Positions 53,787-64,000 of a stretch of 64,000 nt of DNA are shown piece by piece. The stretch is from Coccinella septempunctata. Its lineage: Eukaryota > Arthropoda > Insecta > Coleoptera > Coccinellidae. The notes beneath the pieces were generated by a model that did no database searches, was not told the origin of the DNA, and was given only the letters and a program-made list of their open reading frames with translations. The first letter of the stretch is position 1; the number at the start of each line of letters is the position of its first letter. Location of the stretch: positions 15,314,001-15,378,000 of the forward strand of contig NC_058195.1 of the NCBI RefSeq assembly GCF_907165205.1, given 5' to 3'. The translations under genes were made by a program, and so were the position numbers.

Positions 53787-55001
53787 ACGAGGATATATTG
53801 AAAAATTCTTAGCCTACTATAGAACCAAACAAAATTTTAATGTCAAAATATTTTATTACTCAACAAATTCTCCTCTTAATTGGATACAGTTATTACAGCG
53901 AACCTGCAACGTCTCTAGACCTTTCAAATAAATGTTTCTTCTTGCTCTGCAAACCAGACCTCCACAGCTTTTATTACCTCCTCGTTGGAAGGAAATTTAC
54001 GACCTTTTAAACTTTTTTTCAGTTGAGGAAAGAGATAATAGTCGGATGGAGCCAAATCTGGTGAATAAGGGGTGTGTTTTAGTAATTCAAAAACTAAATC
54101 ACGAATTTTTTGCATGGCAACATGAGATTTATGTGCAGGGGCGTTGTCCTGCAAAAACAAAACACCTTTGGATAGCTTTCCGCGTCTTTTCTCTTTCATT
54201 TTTTCCAGTAGAGTGGTGAGTAATGTCGAATAGTAATCTCCGGTTATTGTTTTACCATTATCTAAAAAATCAATCATGATTACTCCATGGCAATCCCAAA
54301 AAACTGAAGCAAGAACTTTTCCAGCAGACTTTTGGACACGAAATTTCTTAGGTCTTGGAGAACCAGAGTGTCGCCATTCCATCGATTGTTGCTTTGTTTC
54401 TGGATCGTACAAATGTAACCAAGTATCATTCCTTGCACGCTTTTGGTCAAAATTAAAACATTGGGGGATCCATTTTGCAGCAATTTTTCTCATGTCCAAA
54501 TTGACGTGAACGATGAACGCGTTCGTATGAAATATTCAGTGCTTCAGATATCCGTTTTAGCCCAGTTCGACGGTTTGATAGAATCATGTCATGAATTGCA
54601 TCGATATTTTCGGGGACTGACACAGAAACTAGCCTTCCCGATTGGTCATCATCTTCAATGAAAAATTTACCTCTTTTGAAGCTTGCAGTCCAATTTTTCA
54701 CGGTCGCATTCGAAGGACATTGATCACCAAGGGTAAAGCATATCTTCGTAAATCTGCTCACCTCTTAACCGTTTCGAATACAGTTACTTGATGAAGGCTC
54801 GATACTCCAATTTTTCGATTATCGCAATTTCGGTGGACATCTTCTTTCTTTTAATTTAATGAGTACCTCTGGTTTACTTTTTTGACTTCAAACTTCCCAC
54901 TGACACTTCTAATGATTTATGGTTCGTTGCTATGGTAACGCAATATTTTTTTTTATGCATGGAACTGGTCTAGGCTAACTAGATGTCAATACATCCTCGT
55001 A
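53787..55001 (-). pseudogene. mariner transposase copy 2, broken
   Basis: Minus strand. The N-terminal helix-turn-helix part lies at 54761-54453 (TLGDQCPSNATVKNWTASFK). The catalytic part is at 54499-53924. The second Asp is in FLQDNAPAH, and the third, 34 residues on in the DD34D pattern, is in YSPDLAPSDYYLF. The first catalytic Asp region (normally DETW) is lost: a deletion joins QKRAR directly to NDTWLHLYD. The N-terminal frame also shifts near 54510. TIR ends are TACGAGGATATATTG (left) and CAATACATCCTCGTA (right). Inactive. Confidence 0.85.
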
Positions 55002-55007
55002 TGTATG

Positions 55008-55775
55008 CTGAGTCCGGGAGAGTTGAACCTCTTTTCACTCTGAAGCCCATTAAGTTGTGTCTGTAAATGGTAGGAACTCATTTTTTGCGTGAAGATATCA
55101 TGCCCAAATAGGTTACGATAGATAATAGTATAGTGATGGTAAGATGAACATTTTGAGTACAGCAATTCTTTTTTTAGGAACCGAAAATGTGCTCATGTCT
55201 CCCTAATCCATGGGAGAGTTTAGTAGGGGGTGAGAGAGACTTCACCATAAGTTTGTTTATCTGGAAAAACATTGAAAGAAAACAATTTCCAATGGCCAAC
55301 GATTGTCTACGTCAAGGTTTTCATCATCAGATGTATCTATCAGCGTATGAAATACATATTTTCTATTTTCTCAGTTATTTCCGAGATGTTTTTCACTTTT
55401 TGAACCTTTGTATAATTTTTCATATTCATTTTTTTATTTATATTTATTTTTTTGGAGCTATTATCTAAGCAGTGCGCGAAACTTAGAACACTGATTATGT
55501 CTCCCGAACATAGCATGGGTCAAGTCTCCCGCACTCCCTTTTAGTCTATTCAACATATGTTTTTCTGAAACTTTTACAACTATTATTAAAAAGGCTCATC
55601 GTTAGTGAAACAATATTAATCATTGAAAGCAGTAAAACTGAATAACACCACGAACCTATTAAACTTTTCAGACAGTGTAACAAACAAAAATTATCGAATT
55701 TCTCACTTCCTAACAAAAAATCACGTTCAACCCTTTTACTCCCTGTTCTGATGGTGGCCAAAATGGAGTCGCCGG
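55008..55775. mobile_element. Element F, copy 3 (inverted, worn)
   Basis: Starts GAGTCCGGGAGAGTTGAACC, and inner blocks match copies 1 and 2 in reverse (CATAAGTTTGTTTATCTGG, GTCAAGTCTCCCGCACTCCC). It ends near TTTTACTCCCTGTTCTG. It lies directly next to the mariner right end. Confidence 0.6.
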
Positions 55776-56106
55776 AGTTATGTTTTTTTATCTCAAGATT
55801 ATACTTTCAAAATGCAGGATGGTGACATATTCTATGCTCACCACTACTATCTTTCAAACTATACTAAATAAAGTTGACAAAAAATTTCTGCTTCCAAGTT
55901 TCCAACATGATGTCCCTCAAATTTTAATATCTTCATTTGTTCTAGATTTATAATAAAAAATGGAAAATATATGATATTCTAAAATTACTTATATCTTTTT
56001 TCTTTTACGGATGATTCCAATGAAATTTTGAAATCTTCCGATGTTATCGTCATTTGAAGAAAGTTTATAATTTTTATTGAAATCGACTTTCGCCTTCTCT
56101 TATATA
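55776..56106. other. No recognisable gene
   Basis: AT-rich spacer with nothing visible up to the TA in front of the next element. Confidence 0.35.
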
Positions 56107-56108
56107 TA

Positions 56109-57710
56109 CAGGGTGTCCCGTAAAGACCACGTCAAACGAAAACGGAAAGTAGATCAGAATGTGCTTTACCTGATGTGAAAAAATCGTTCATATGAAAGTC
56201 TCACAGTTTTCGAGATATTTGATGTTTTATGAAAATGTTGAATTTTTTCACTTAAACTGCTTTCTCTCTTGCAGAAGCTACAATTAAATACTTTTCGAAT
56301 CAGTTTTTATTCCATAAATTTTGTTGAATGATTACTCCAATTCATGCAATGAAAAATACCACAAAATATTATACAGGGATTCTGAAAAAAAAAAATTGAA
56401 ATTCATGTTCTGAAGGAAGTGCTTTTTTGTGCTGAATTCCATCTGACGTGGTATAAAAAAAAGACACTAGACCTTTTCTGCATATTACGTTGAAAAGTTG
56501 CCCATTTTGTGAGGATTCCGAAATGGTAAAATACAGGTGAAAACCTTCTTCACGAAAAAAGATATTTGAATGTTCATCGAAAATGGAACATTTCTATGAA
56601 AAACTGATTTTTTCACCTTTTCCATAAATACTTTCATTTTGCACTTCCTGCTGAAAATAATCAATCAACAAATCAATAAAATGTTATTAAGATGCTAATT
56701 CACTGACTGAGTTTTTTTATTTCTTTTTCTTTGCTTAAAGAACTCTCGAACATCGATATGATGTGATGCGATTCAATGATTCACCAGACTTAAATCCTCT
56801 GGATTTTTTTACTGGGGTTTTTTAAAAAAAGGAAATTTATTCGAATCCTATAAGAGATGAAGCACACCGCATTCGTATTTCAGCAGCCAAAATAGCGGGG
56901 AGAAGTTTGTATGGTTTGAAAAAGGTATTTCTCAATATATGATGGGCATGTATTAGCGAAGGGGTTGGTCATTTTGAGCATTTGCTCTAATAAGAATCCT
57001 GAATTTTTATTATTGATATTTTTATAAAGTTTCTTCACAATAGATTTGTTGATGTTGAAGGTCCTGTGCGTTATTACATTATATCATTGCAATTAATGAA
57101 TAATTTCATTTTATAAGTAATTTAAGGACTAACTGACATTTTTCAAGAGAATTATTCAATATTTTACAGCAGAATCTGCAAAATGAAAGAATTTGTGGAA
57201 AAGGTGACAAAATCAGTTTTTCACAGAAATGCTCCATTCTCGATAAACATTCAAATATCTTTTTTCGTGACGAAGGTTATCACCTGTATTTTACCTTTTC
57301 GGAATCCTCACAAAATGAGCAACTTTTCAACGTAATATGCAGAAAAGGTCTAGTGTCTTTTTTTTTATACCAGTCAGATAGAATTCAGCACAAAAAATAC
57401 TTTCTTCCGAACATGAATTTTAATTTTTTTTTTCAGAATCCGTGTATAATATTTTGTGGAATTTTTCATTGCATGAATTGAGGTAATCATTCAACAAAAT
57501 TAAAAAAAAAAAAAACTGATTCGAAAAGTATTCAATTGTAGTTTCCGCAAGAGAGAAAGCATTTTAAGTGAAAAAATTCAACATTTTCATAAAACATCAA
57601 ATATCTCGAAAACTGTGAGACTTTCATATGAACGATTTTTTCACATCAGGTAGAGCACATTCTGATCTACTTTCCGTTTTCGTTTGACGTGGTCTTTACG
57701 GGACACCCTG
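56109..57710. mobile_element. Fold-back element CAGGGTGTCCCGTAAAGACC with transposase remnant
   Basis: Left CAGGGTGTCCCGTAAAGACC mirrors right GGTCTTTACGGGACACCCTG, with TA on each side (56107-56108 and 57711-57712). Long arms follow (GTGCTTTACCTGATGTGAAA against TTTCACATCAGGTAGAGCAC and further). Between the arms is a stretch with a decayed transposase. It is probably an IS630/Tc1/mariner-type element. Confidence 0.8.
56740..56930 (+). pseudogene. DDE transposase remnant in the fold-back element
   Basis: Reads SPDLNPLDFF at about 56784-56813, the block that carries the last catalytic acid in IS630/Tc1/mariner transposases, then a shift, then SNPIRDEAHRIRISAAKIAG at about 56850-56905. Stops interrupt it. 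The N-terminal half is not found. Confidence 0.55.
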
Positions 57711-57712
57711 TA

Positions 57713-58556
57713 TGTATATCGAAAAATATATTTGTTCGAATTCTAATCGAGAAGGCCAATTTTGAAGATATTTTTGAAAATATCTGCTCTCATACTAGGA
57801 AGGCCATAAATATCATTTCCGAATTGGTCTTCCAATTGCGTATTGATGAAGGGACGGAAAATGCTTTTGTATAAATATAATTTTTCACTATTTGAATGAA
57901 GGTGAACTACACTGTAGGTTACCTAAAGGCAGAACTTTTTTGTCAATAAACGAATTTTATCTGCGAGGCTCGATTCTCGAATCTATAGGAATTGGATCTT
58001 ATAGGAACATGATCCCATTGTGAATGGCTTTGGAAGCAGTTCCTTTGAAATGTGAAAGAATATTTTGACATTCTATAGTTCTGGAATACAGAATTCGAAA
58101 TTTTCATAGGAAATGTCACTTTTTCCTTAGGATGACATTCCTACACATTCGAGAATCGAGTGCCTGGTATAGTTTGGAAGACAGTAGTAGTAAGAATCGA
58201 ATTTGTCATCACGTACAAGTTGAAGACTCCTGTATATTATTTTTCAAAATAAGGAACCTTAAATTCTTTTTTTCATAATAAGGATGCTGAAAAATGTTTT
58301 AATTGCATAAATTACATATATTTATCGTTGCCAAGCAGCTCCGGCGTGCAGGACGCTTATTTTTCTGCGAATTACCTGAATTATCGCATTAAGCAACTGC
58401 CCATTCAATAAACCTTAACGTAAGCGGGCTTCCTCTCTAAACTCCTCGCGCACGGTGTCGATATCACACTGCTCGTACCTGTCTGAAACGCGTGTTCGTT
58501 GGAGGAACGTTCAGTCGACCCTAACACACCATCTGAAAAACTTGGGGTCTTCGGAG
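57713..58556. other. Upstream and 5' UTR region of the ALDH3 gene
   Basis: The last 120 bases are GC-richer than the surroundings and the frame of the ALDH3 exon is open back to about 58455 with no ATG, which suggests a 5' UTR there. No TATA box is clear. The 61-codon frame at 57689-57874 is not supported. Confidence 0.45.
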
Positions 58557-59061
58557 ATGACCGAGGCAGCCGAAGACTTCATTCTTCCGCGGGTGGAGAT
58601 GACAAACGGTTCCAACGGGCATCCAGCAGTCATAGATATCGTGGATCCACTCTTCGTCAGAAAACAGAATATGCCGAAAGTTCCGATGACAACCCCAGAG
58701 GTGGTGAGGGCTGCAAGGGCTGCCTTCAGGACCGGGAAGACCAAACCGCTGAAGTATCGCAAGGAGCAGCTGAAGGCCCTGCTGAGATTCTTCGACGAGT
58801 GCCGTCAGGAGATAGAGGATGCCCTTTACAAGGATCTGAGGAAACACCCTCAGGAGGTGAACATAGCCGAGATCATATTGGTGACCAATGATATCAGGCA
58901 CACTTTGATGGATTTGGATCACTGGGCAAGGCCTAAGCGGCCTTCGAAGCGACTTATTAACATGCTGGAAGATGTTGAGATTTACAGTGATCCTTATGGT
59001 GTGGTGCTTATAATAGGAGCATGGAATTATCCTTTGCTATTGACGCTAGGACCATTAGTAG
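58557..59061 (+). CDS. Aldehyde dehydrogenase class 3, first coding exon (gene runs off the window)
   Basis: The ATG at 58557 (MTEAAEDF) gives 168 codons plus one base, then donor GTAG|GTGAGT. The core begins VVRAARAAFRTGKTKPLKYR and continues with EIILVTNDIRHTLMDLDHWA, RPKRPSKRLINMLEDVEIYS and GVVLIIGAWNYPLLLTLGP. GAWNYP is a well-kept block near the cofactor site in ALDH3 enzymes, which oxidise fatty and aromatic aldehydes to acids with NAD or NADP. About 55 residues come before the usual start of the family, so this exon may serve a longer isoform; a second Met is at 58593 frame-wise (VEMTNGSNG). The catalytic Cys and the C-terminus lie beyond 64000. The earlier in-frame start at 58455 is GTG and unlikely. 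Confidence 0.88.
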
Positions 59062-60311
59062 GTGAGTTTGTTGTTGATCACTTCGTGTGAACTTGAGAGG
59101 AAAGTTTAACCTTTTCTTTTTTGGATGTTGAGGATTAACATTCTCCGATAAAATCATATTATTTAAGTGCTCGGTTTCATTTGAAGTATCCAATTTTTCC
59201 TTAATGCTGGATGAATTGCATATGGAGCTAGGTATCTCCCAAATTTACGAATTCTGCTCAGTTCTTTAAGTATTTATTAATTTATTAGGCTCTTCCAACT
59301 AACAACTCGAGAATAAATCAAGAAAACAGGGTTTCCAGTAAAAATGGCAATTTTTCAAAAACGAGTTTCATTCTTTATTACAACTATCACAACAAAATTA
59401 TGCTGGGGAAGATTATTAGTGTGTTCCATCATTAATATCTAGTGTTTTGTCGTTCCTTCGTTAAACAAAAAGAATTAAAAATTATGAATTTAAAATGATT
59501 ATTCATGTGGGGGATTCTGTTGATGCAAAATAGTGGTAATTGTTCCAAATCGTTCAATCGTTGTTTTCAAGAGAAGCAATTCTTCATAAGAATGCAGAAT
59601 TGCTTTTTTCGTTGAACATGCTGTGTGAATGAATCATTATCGCTATAATTCATTCTATGCTTGCGACGTTAACTGCCAGCTGCCATACACCATAGGTACA
59701 TCAAAATATTACTGTTTGTTTTTTTATTGAGGTAAAAATAGTTTATTAATTGCCACTATTGGCAGAAAGAATTGAAATACAAGTGCGGCAACATTTATCG
59801 AAATTGCAGAATCAGTGAGTGAAAATTCGATTAATTTAGACAGCATACTTGAAGGGAAAAACCAACGTTGCTTAAAATTTAAATGTGAATATTAAGTAAA
59901 TGAATTAATTAAATATGCTGAATTCATAATAGGATTATATATTCAAAATATAGGGGTTAGGGTAGCAACACCTATATCATTCGGTTCTGTCGACGTACAG
60001 AGCTGCTGTTTCATGTTCTATGGACCACACCAAGAAAATTTTACTTTGAGCTAATGGGGCTTGTTTCCATATTGATCAAATTAATTTGCGTCTAATGTAG
60101 GCTCGTCTTTTACGAGAATTCTACTTTCAATTTGATTCCCGTTCAGTTTCATTCGACCCTTAAGTAGGTCCACCTTTGGTTAGATCTACCTTATCATCCG
60201 ACATGAAATTCTTTCAAATACTTCAATCTACACTGGTAAATACTGCTTTACTTCAAAATCAATCCTACACGAATAATATCACATAACAATTTGATTATTT
60301 TGGTAACTGGT
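59062..60311. other. ALDH3 intron 1, left part
   Basis: No exon coding the expected AAGNxVIIKPSE-like continuation is seen here or later in the window. Otherwise AT-rich sequence. Confidence 0.45.
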
Positions 60312-61242
60312 AGATTCGGGTGAATTGGGACACTCCTGTAACTTGGGACACTCCTGTAACTTGGGACAATTACCCCTTTGCAGATTTCTTTGTTTCTTAC
60401 CATTTATGAGTGAAGGGGAAAACTTATAAGATTGTTCAGCGTCTTTTCGGTTAGTTTAACAATTACTTCCTGTTGAGTTTGCCGTGACCAGAGCGTTTGA
60501 GTTGACCGGAAAAATTAACGAATTCAGGAGAGTAAAAGTGCGTTTTTATGGCTCTTTTACTTTCTAGTGTCCTGTACATGTTTTTCAATTTGTGCATGTG
60601 TAATTTTTTTTCTGGATACGCGGGATATTGGGATATTAGTTATGTCATGAAACAAGGTTGTTTACAAATCAAATGGCAACACGGATCTCATTCATTTATT
60701 TTGTTGTTTTATAAGGTGACTTGGGACAATGCCGAATAAATACAAGCGGCGCATTGACAGCAGGAACTATGCCAATTTTCCGCAGGATATTATTATTTAC
60801 GTTATTGCCACAAAGAAATCACCAAAGAATTAAGGAAATCAAAGTTTATTTTTTTTGTTTAGTTTTATTTACATTTGAGTTGCAATATATTTACTTTCGC
60901 TCTAATAGGGGTTTATCATTTAATTTAATTACCGAATGTCAACAATATAATCACAAATTCTAACTTTCAAAAACTATACACCGTCCCAAGTCACCTATTT
61001 CATTTGAGAGTTGAGAAATCAATGGATTTTAACTTGTCTCCCAAGCCTCCCAACTCGGTGGGTGACTTGGTACAAGTATATTTCATTTTTTTCGAAATTT
61101 ATATCCTAACCTTGAAGCATAGTATATATCCGAATCAATTGTCTGAGTCATTAAGCATATTTGAACCTCTTTCTCACATGAAAATGGGTCACCGTTTTTG
61201 AAATATGACTAGTTGAATTTCGAAATCGTCCCGAATCTACGG
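60312..61242. mobile_element. Element L: GATTCGGG TIR element with echoed ends
   Basis: The left GATTCGGGTGAATTGGGACA is mirrored by GTCCCGAATC near 61230. The phrase ACTTGGGACA recurs at 60341, 60362 and 60718, with the complement CGTCCCAAGTCACC at 60982 and GTGACTTGGTAC at 61060. The small frames inside (60548-60963) are not supported. Confidence 0.65.
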
Positions 61243-61579
61243 TACTTGGAGATATAAACCTATTTTAGGGGTAAAAACGAAAAAATTAATCTTCAACTAA
61301 TATATGGAGATTCAGACGAATAAACGAAATATATCCTTAAAAGAATCCATCCTGTTTGATATTAGGGATGTTGGAGAATGTTAGAATTTATAGAAATGCT
61401 CAGTGACAGCCGCAAGAAACACCTGATTTTGGGTAGGGACCTTAACTTTATATTGGAAATTCTGCAAGGTGTTAAAATGAAATAAATAGGTATATCTTCA
61501 TAATTGCATTATGAACTATGTTTGAAATTAAACTACTTGGAAAATTATTCTTATTTGAAAAAGGAAAAAAAACATTTTT
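61243..61579. other. ALDH3 intron 1, spacer
   Basis: Nothing recognised between element L and the tandem array that follows. Confidence 0.3.
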
Positions 61580-62012
61580 CTAAATTCGAAAAATTAATTT
61601 TTCAAAGAGCAACTTATTCTAGTAATAAATCTTGAAATTTCATTGAGCTCCGTGCAACCGTACAACCGAATCCTTTACCACATCTTTTTGGGAAATTTTC
61701 TACTGTCAACTTTCAACACGCATATCTCCCAAAAAAATCATCATCGTAGATCTGAATGTGATATATATTTTAAAAAAGCAACTCTTCTAGTGGTTTATCT
61801 CGTTATTTCATCGAGCTCGGTGTAACAGTTCGTTATGAACAAATATTTAAATGACTCCATCTTTTTGAGAATTTTTCGAAGGTCCACTTTTGACACGCGT
61901 ATCTCCCTGACAAACAGTCGTACATCTAAATGTGGTGAATATTTCGAAAGAGCAACTCTTTCAGTAATAAATCTTGAGATTTAATCGAGTTCGGTGCAAT
62001 AACCTTTACATC
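61580..62012. repeat. Degenerate tandem repeat, unit about 172 bp, 2.5 copies
   Basis: AAAGAGCAACTTATTC, AAAAAGCAACTCTTC and AAAGAGCAACTCTTTC occur near 61603, 61774 and 61948, each followed by a form of AATAAATCTTGAAATTTC then TCGAGCTCGGTG. The phrase CGTATCTCCC also recurs between them. Confidence 0.7.
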
Positions 62013-63483
62013 AACTATATAGTGTGAGCGTTGAAATTTTATAATTTTCAAAACAACTTTAGGTACTTAGTAGAATTACTACACGCAACATTTTGATGTA
62101 TGATAAAAATTATTTTTTTTCAACTATTATCTTTCAGCATGATTTTAGAACCTAGATTCCCTAATAAGTGGCCATTTCGAAATCCTGTGAACTTGAGCGC
62201 AGATGAATACATAATTGAGAAAGAATTCGGTCGCTATATTGAATATATCTCTGACCATTACATAATTTTCAGTTTGAAAATATTTTAATCGATCAATTAA
62301 ACATCCTATATGCATGCTCGCACGGAATTGTCGGCTCAGCACCAAAAAGTTTGGTTTTGTAATACGGTTGGTTGTGCAACCATAATATTACCATTTTCGA
62401 ATCTGAAATTCATCTCATTCCGCAAGAAACCAGTTTTCGAAACGTTAACTTCTTTTTTTTCCATTCCATTTTCTGCATTCACTGACATGTAGTTATAATT
62501 AATTCAACCTGTATTATACAAACTCTGCGTTGGTTACATTCGATCTATCACATTCAACTCGCATCGATGCACAGAATTTTGTGCTTTATACACCCACATA
62601 TTTACTCATCTCCCATTTTTCAAGGAGACAAACTGTTGTGAGCAACCATGCTATTATGAATCTCCAAAATTAGTTATTCGCTAAATTTTTTCTATTTCTA
62701 GCCAACATATACAAGGTGTTCCTAAATTGGGGGTACAAACGAAATGAGGAGATGCCTTGAGTAATTTGGAGAAAAAAAGTCTCATAAACATGGAACTGCA
62801 AACGGTGTTGAAGTTAGAATATTTTTTGAGTTTTTCTCTGATAGTATCTACACTCGACTATTCAACACAAAACTTCAAATATCGATTGAAATTCGATCTG
62901 GGAGGATTCTGCTTCAATTCAGAAGATTTTCTGATTTCTGAAGGAGTCTGATATAGACTCCGAGACGTTACTATATATAATTATAATTTCAAAGATTTTC
63001 ATTTCAGTTTATTGTCAGGCAACAAATTTTTCTACTTGATTTGCTCCTGACAAATTAGAGCAAGAATTCACGGACGAGCAAATCGTTTTTATTTCAATTT
63101 TTTGATTGATTTTGTTCAAGAGATTGGGAGTGAAAACTCTAAAAATTTTCAGAAAATACAAAACTTCAATTTGATGTGTCAAAACTAACAATACATTCAT
63201 TCACCACAGCTCACTAACTGAATTTTTATGACAATTTAGATTTTTCTGAGGATTTAAAGAGAATCATTCAAAATTTTTTTCTCGAAATGGGTAGCGGATA
63301 CCACCATACTACAGCTAACCTTGAAGTTTAGTATAACAACAAAGATTCTTTCTAAATTTTTCCAAATTAAAAGTGGCTCTCCCAGAAAATTTTTTAATAA
63401 AATAGAGGACAGTGGTCCAGAAAAAATATCACCTGTAGATTTACTATCGAAATTGTCATGTCACATGGTGTAAAATTGTAATA
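62013..63483. other. ALDH3 intron 1, right part
   Basis: Contains ACAAGGTGTTCCTAAATTGG near 62710, of the kind seen at the end of TIR elements, with no partner found. Small open frames show no domain. No ALDH3 exon. Confidence 0.35.
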
Positions 63484-63485
63484 TA

Positions 63486-64000
63486 CAGGGTGAGTCTTTG
63501 CCTCGTACAAATATTTTAACAGTGACTACTTTAGTTCAATAAAATCCCTTTTTTCTATACCATTTTTTCCGTTTCAGTCCTGGTGAAAAGATAAAGCCTT
63601 TTTAAGTTCTCATAATGAGCTTTGCCACCCCTCAAAAAACAAAATAGCCTTCAGAATAACTACTAGCTAAATCTGTGACATACATTTATGGATCTTTCAA
63701 AAAGATTTGAATTCAGCTAAAGTACCCAATATTTCAAATTTCATAGATACTTTTTAGTTTTTGAACATAAAATCACTCGAAAACGGCGCGTTATTCGAAA
63801 ACATATGTAGAATATTTTTATTTGAAAAAAACGTTCAAATATGTATTCATTACATAGCGTTCAAGTGTTGGGTTCTTTGAATTTTTGGTATTTTTATGGT
63901 ACGTAATGGCCTCAATGAGTAAACTAGAAGACGTGGGTGATATCTTGTGTTCGAAAAAAATTCATCAAATAAATGAAAAACTGTATTCCGAAATTCATTT
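63486..64000. mobile_element. CAGGGTGAGTC MITE, copy 5 (cut by window end)
   Basis: Starts ACAGGGTGAGTCTTTGCCTC and follows copy 1 block by block (TTTTTTCCGTTTCAG, CTCATAATGAGCTTTGCCAC, CACTCGAAAACGGCGCG, GACGTGGGTGATATCTTGTG) to the end of the window. Confidence 0.75.

Noticed and set aside
58499..58922. 130- and 133-codon frames overlapping the ALDH3 exon in other frames
   Set aside because: Shadows of a GC-richer conserved exon; the ALDH3 frame explains the sequence.
1..64000. CRISPR arrays, bacterial operons, prophage or riboswitches
   Set aside because: None seen. The window has eukaryotic gene structure throughout, and its tandem arrays have long units without spacers.

Overview
The window looks like nuclear DNA of an insect, most likely a beetle. 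The DNA is AT-rich, genes are split by long introns with GT/AG splice sites, and the spaces are filled with mariner, LINE and many terminal-inverted-repeat (TIR) DNA transposons. The beetle guess rests on general character and family content, not on a marker I could search.

Four protein genes can be supported. (1) On the minus strand, 8076 to 3951, a two-exon, 311-residue protein with a BLUF-type fold, resembling the TEX47 (testis-expressed 47) family. (2) On the plus strand, 13278-18032, an intronless 1584-residue secreted, low-complexity, Thr/Lys/Glu-rich protein with almost no cysteine. (3) On the plus strand, 25423-47355, seven exons of a synaptotagmin: an N-terminal membrane anchor, a full C2A domain that has lost most calcium ligands, and the first strand or two of C2B. 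No later C2B exon is visible before the next gene. (4) On the plus strand from 58557, the first coding exon of a class 3 aldehyde dehydrogenase; its remaining exons lie beyond the window.

Most of the rest is mobile DNA, often nested. There are two mariner copies (31807-33901 and 53787-55001), three LINE reverse-transcriptase fragments, and three copies of a P-superfamily-like element with exact 8-bp target duplications, one inserted inside another. There are several long fold-back elements that begin CAGGGTG and sit at TA, five copies of one CAGGGTGAGTC MITE, and a group of about 0.65-0.95 kb elements with G-rich ends whose terminal motif is repeated inside the element. Three short tandem arrays (units about 177, 294 and 172 bp) and a perfect 44-bp-arm hairpin complete the picture.

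The genes do not form a functional cluster; they look like ordinary neighbours. The most unusual material is the P-like nest, the elements with internally echoed ends, the BLUF-fold protein with an altered key position, and the synaptotagmin whose C2B is not completed in the window.
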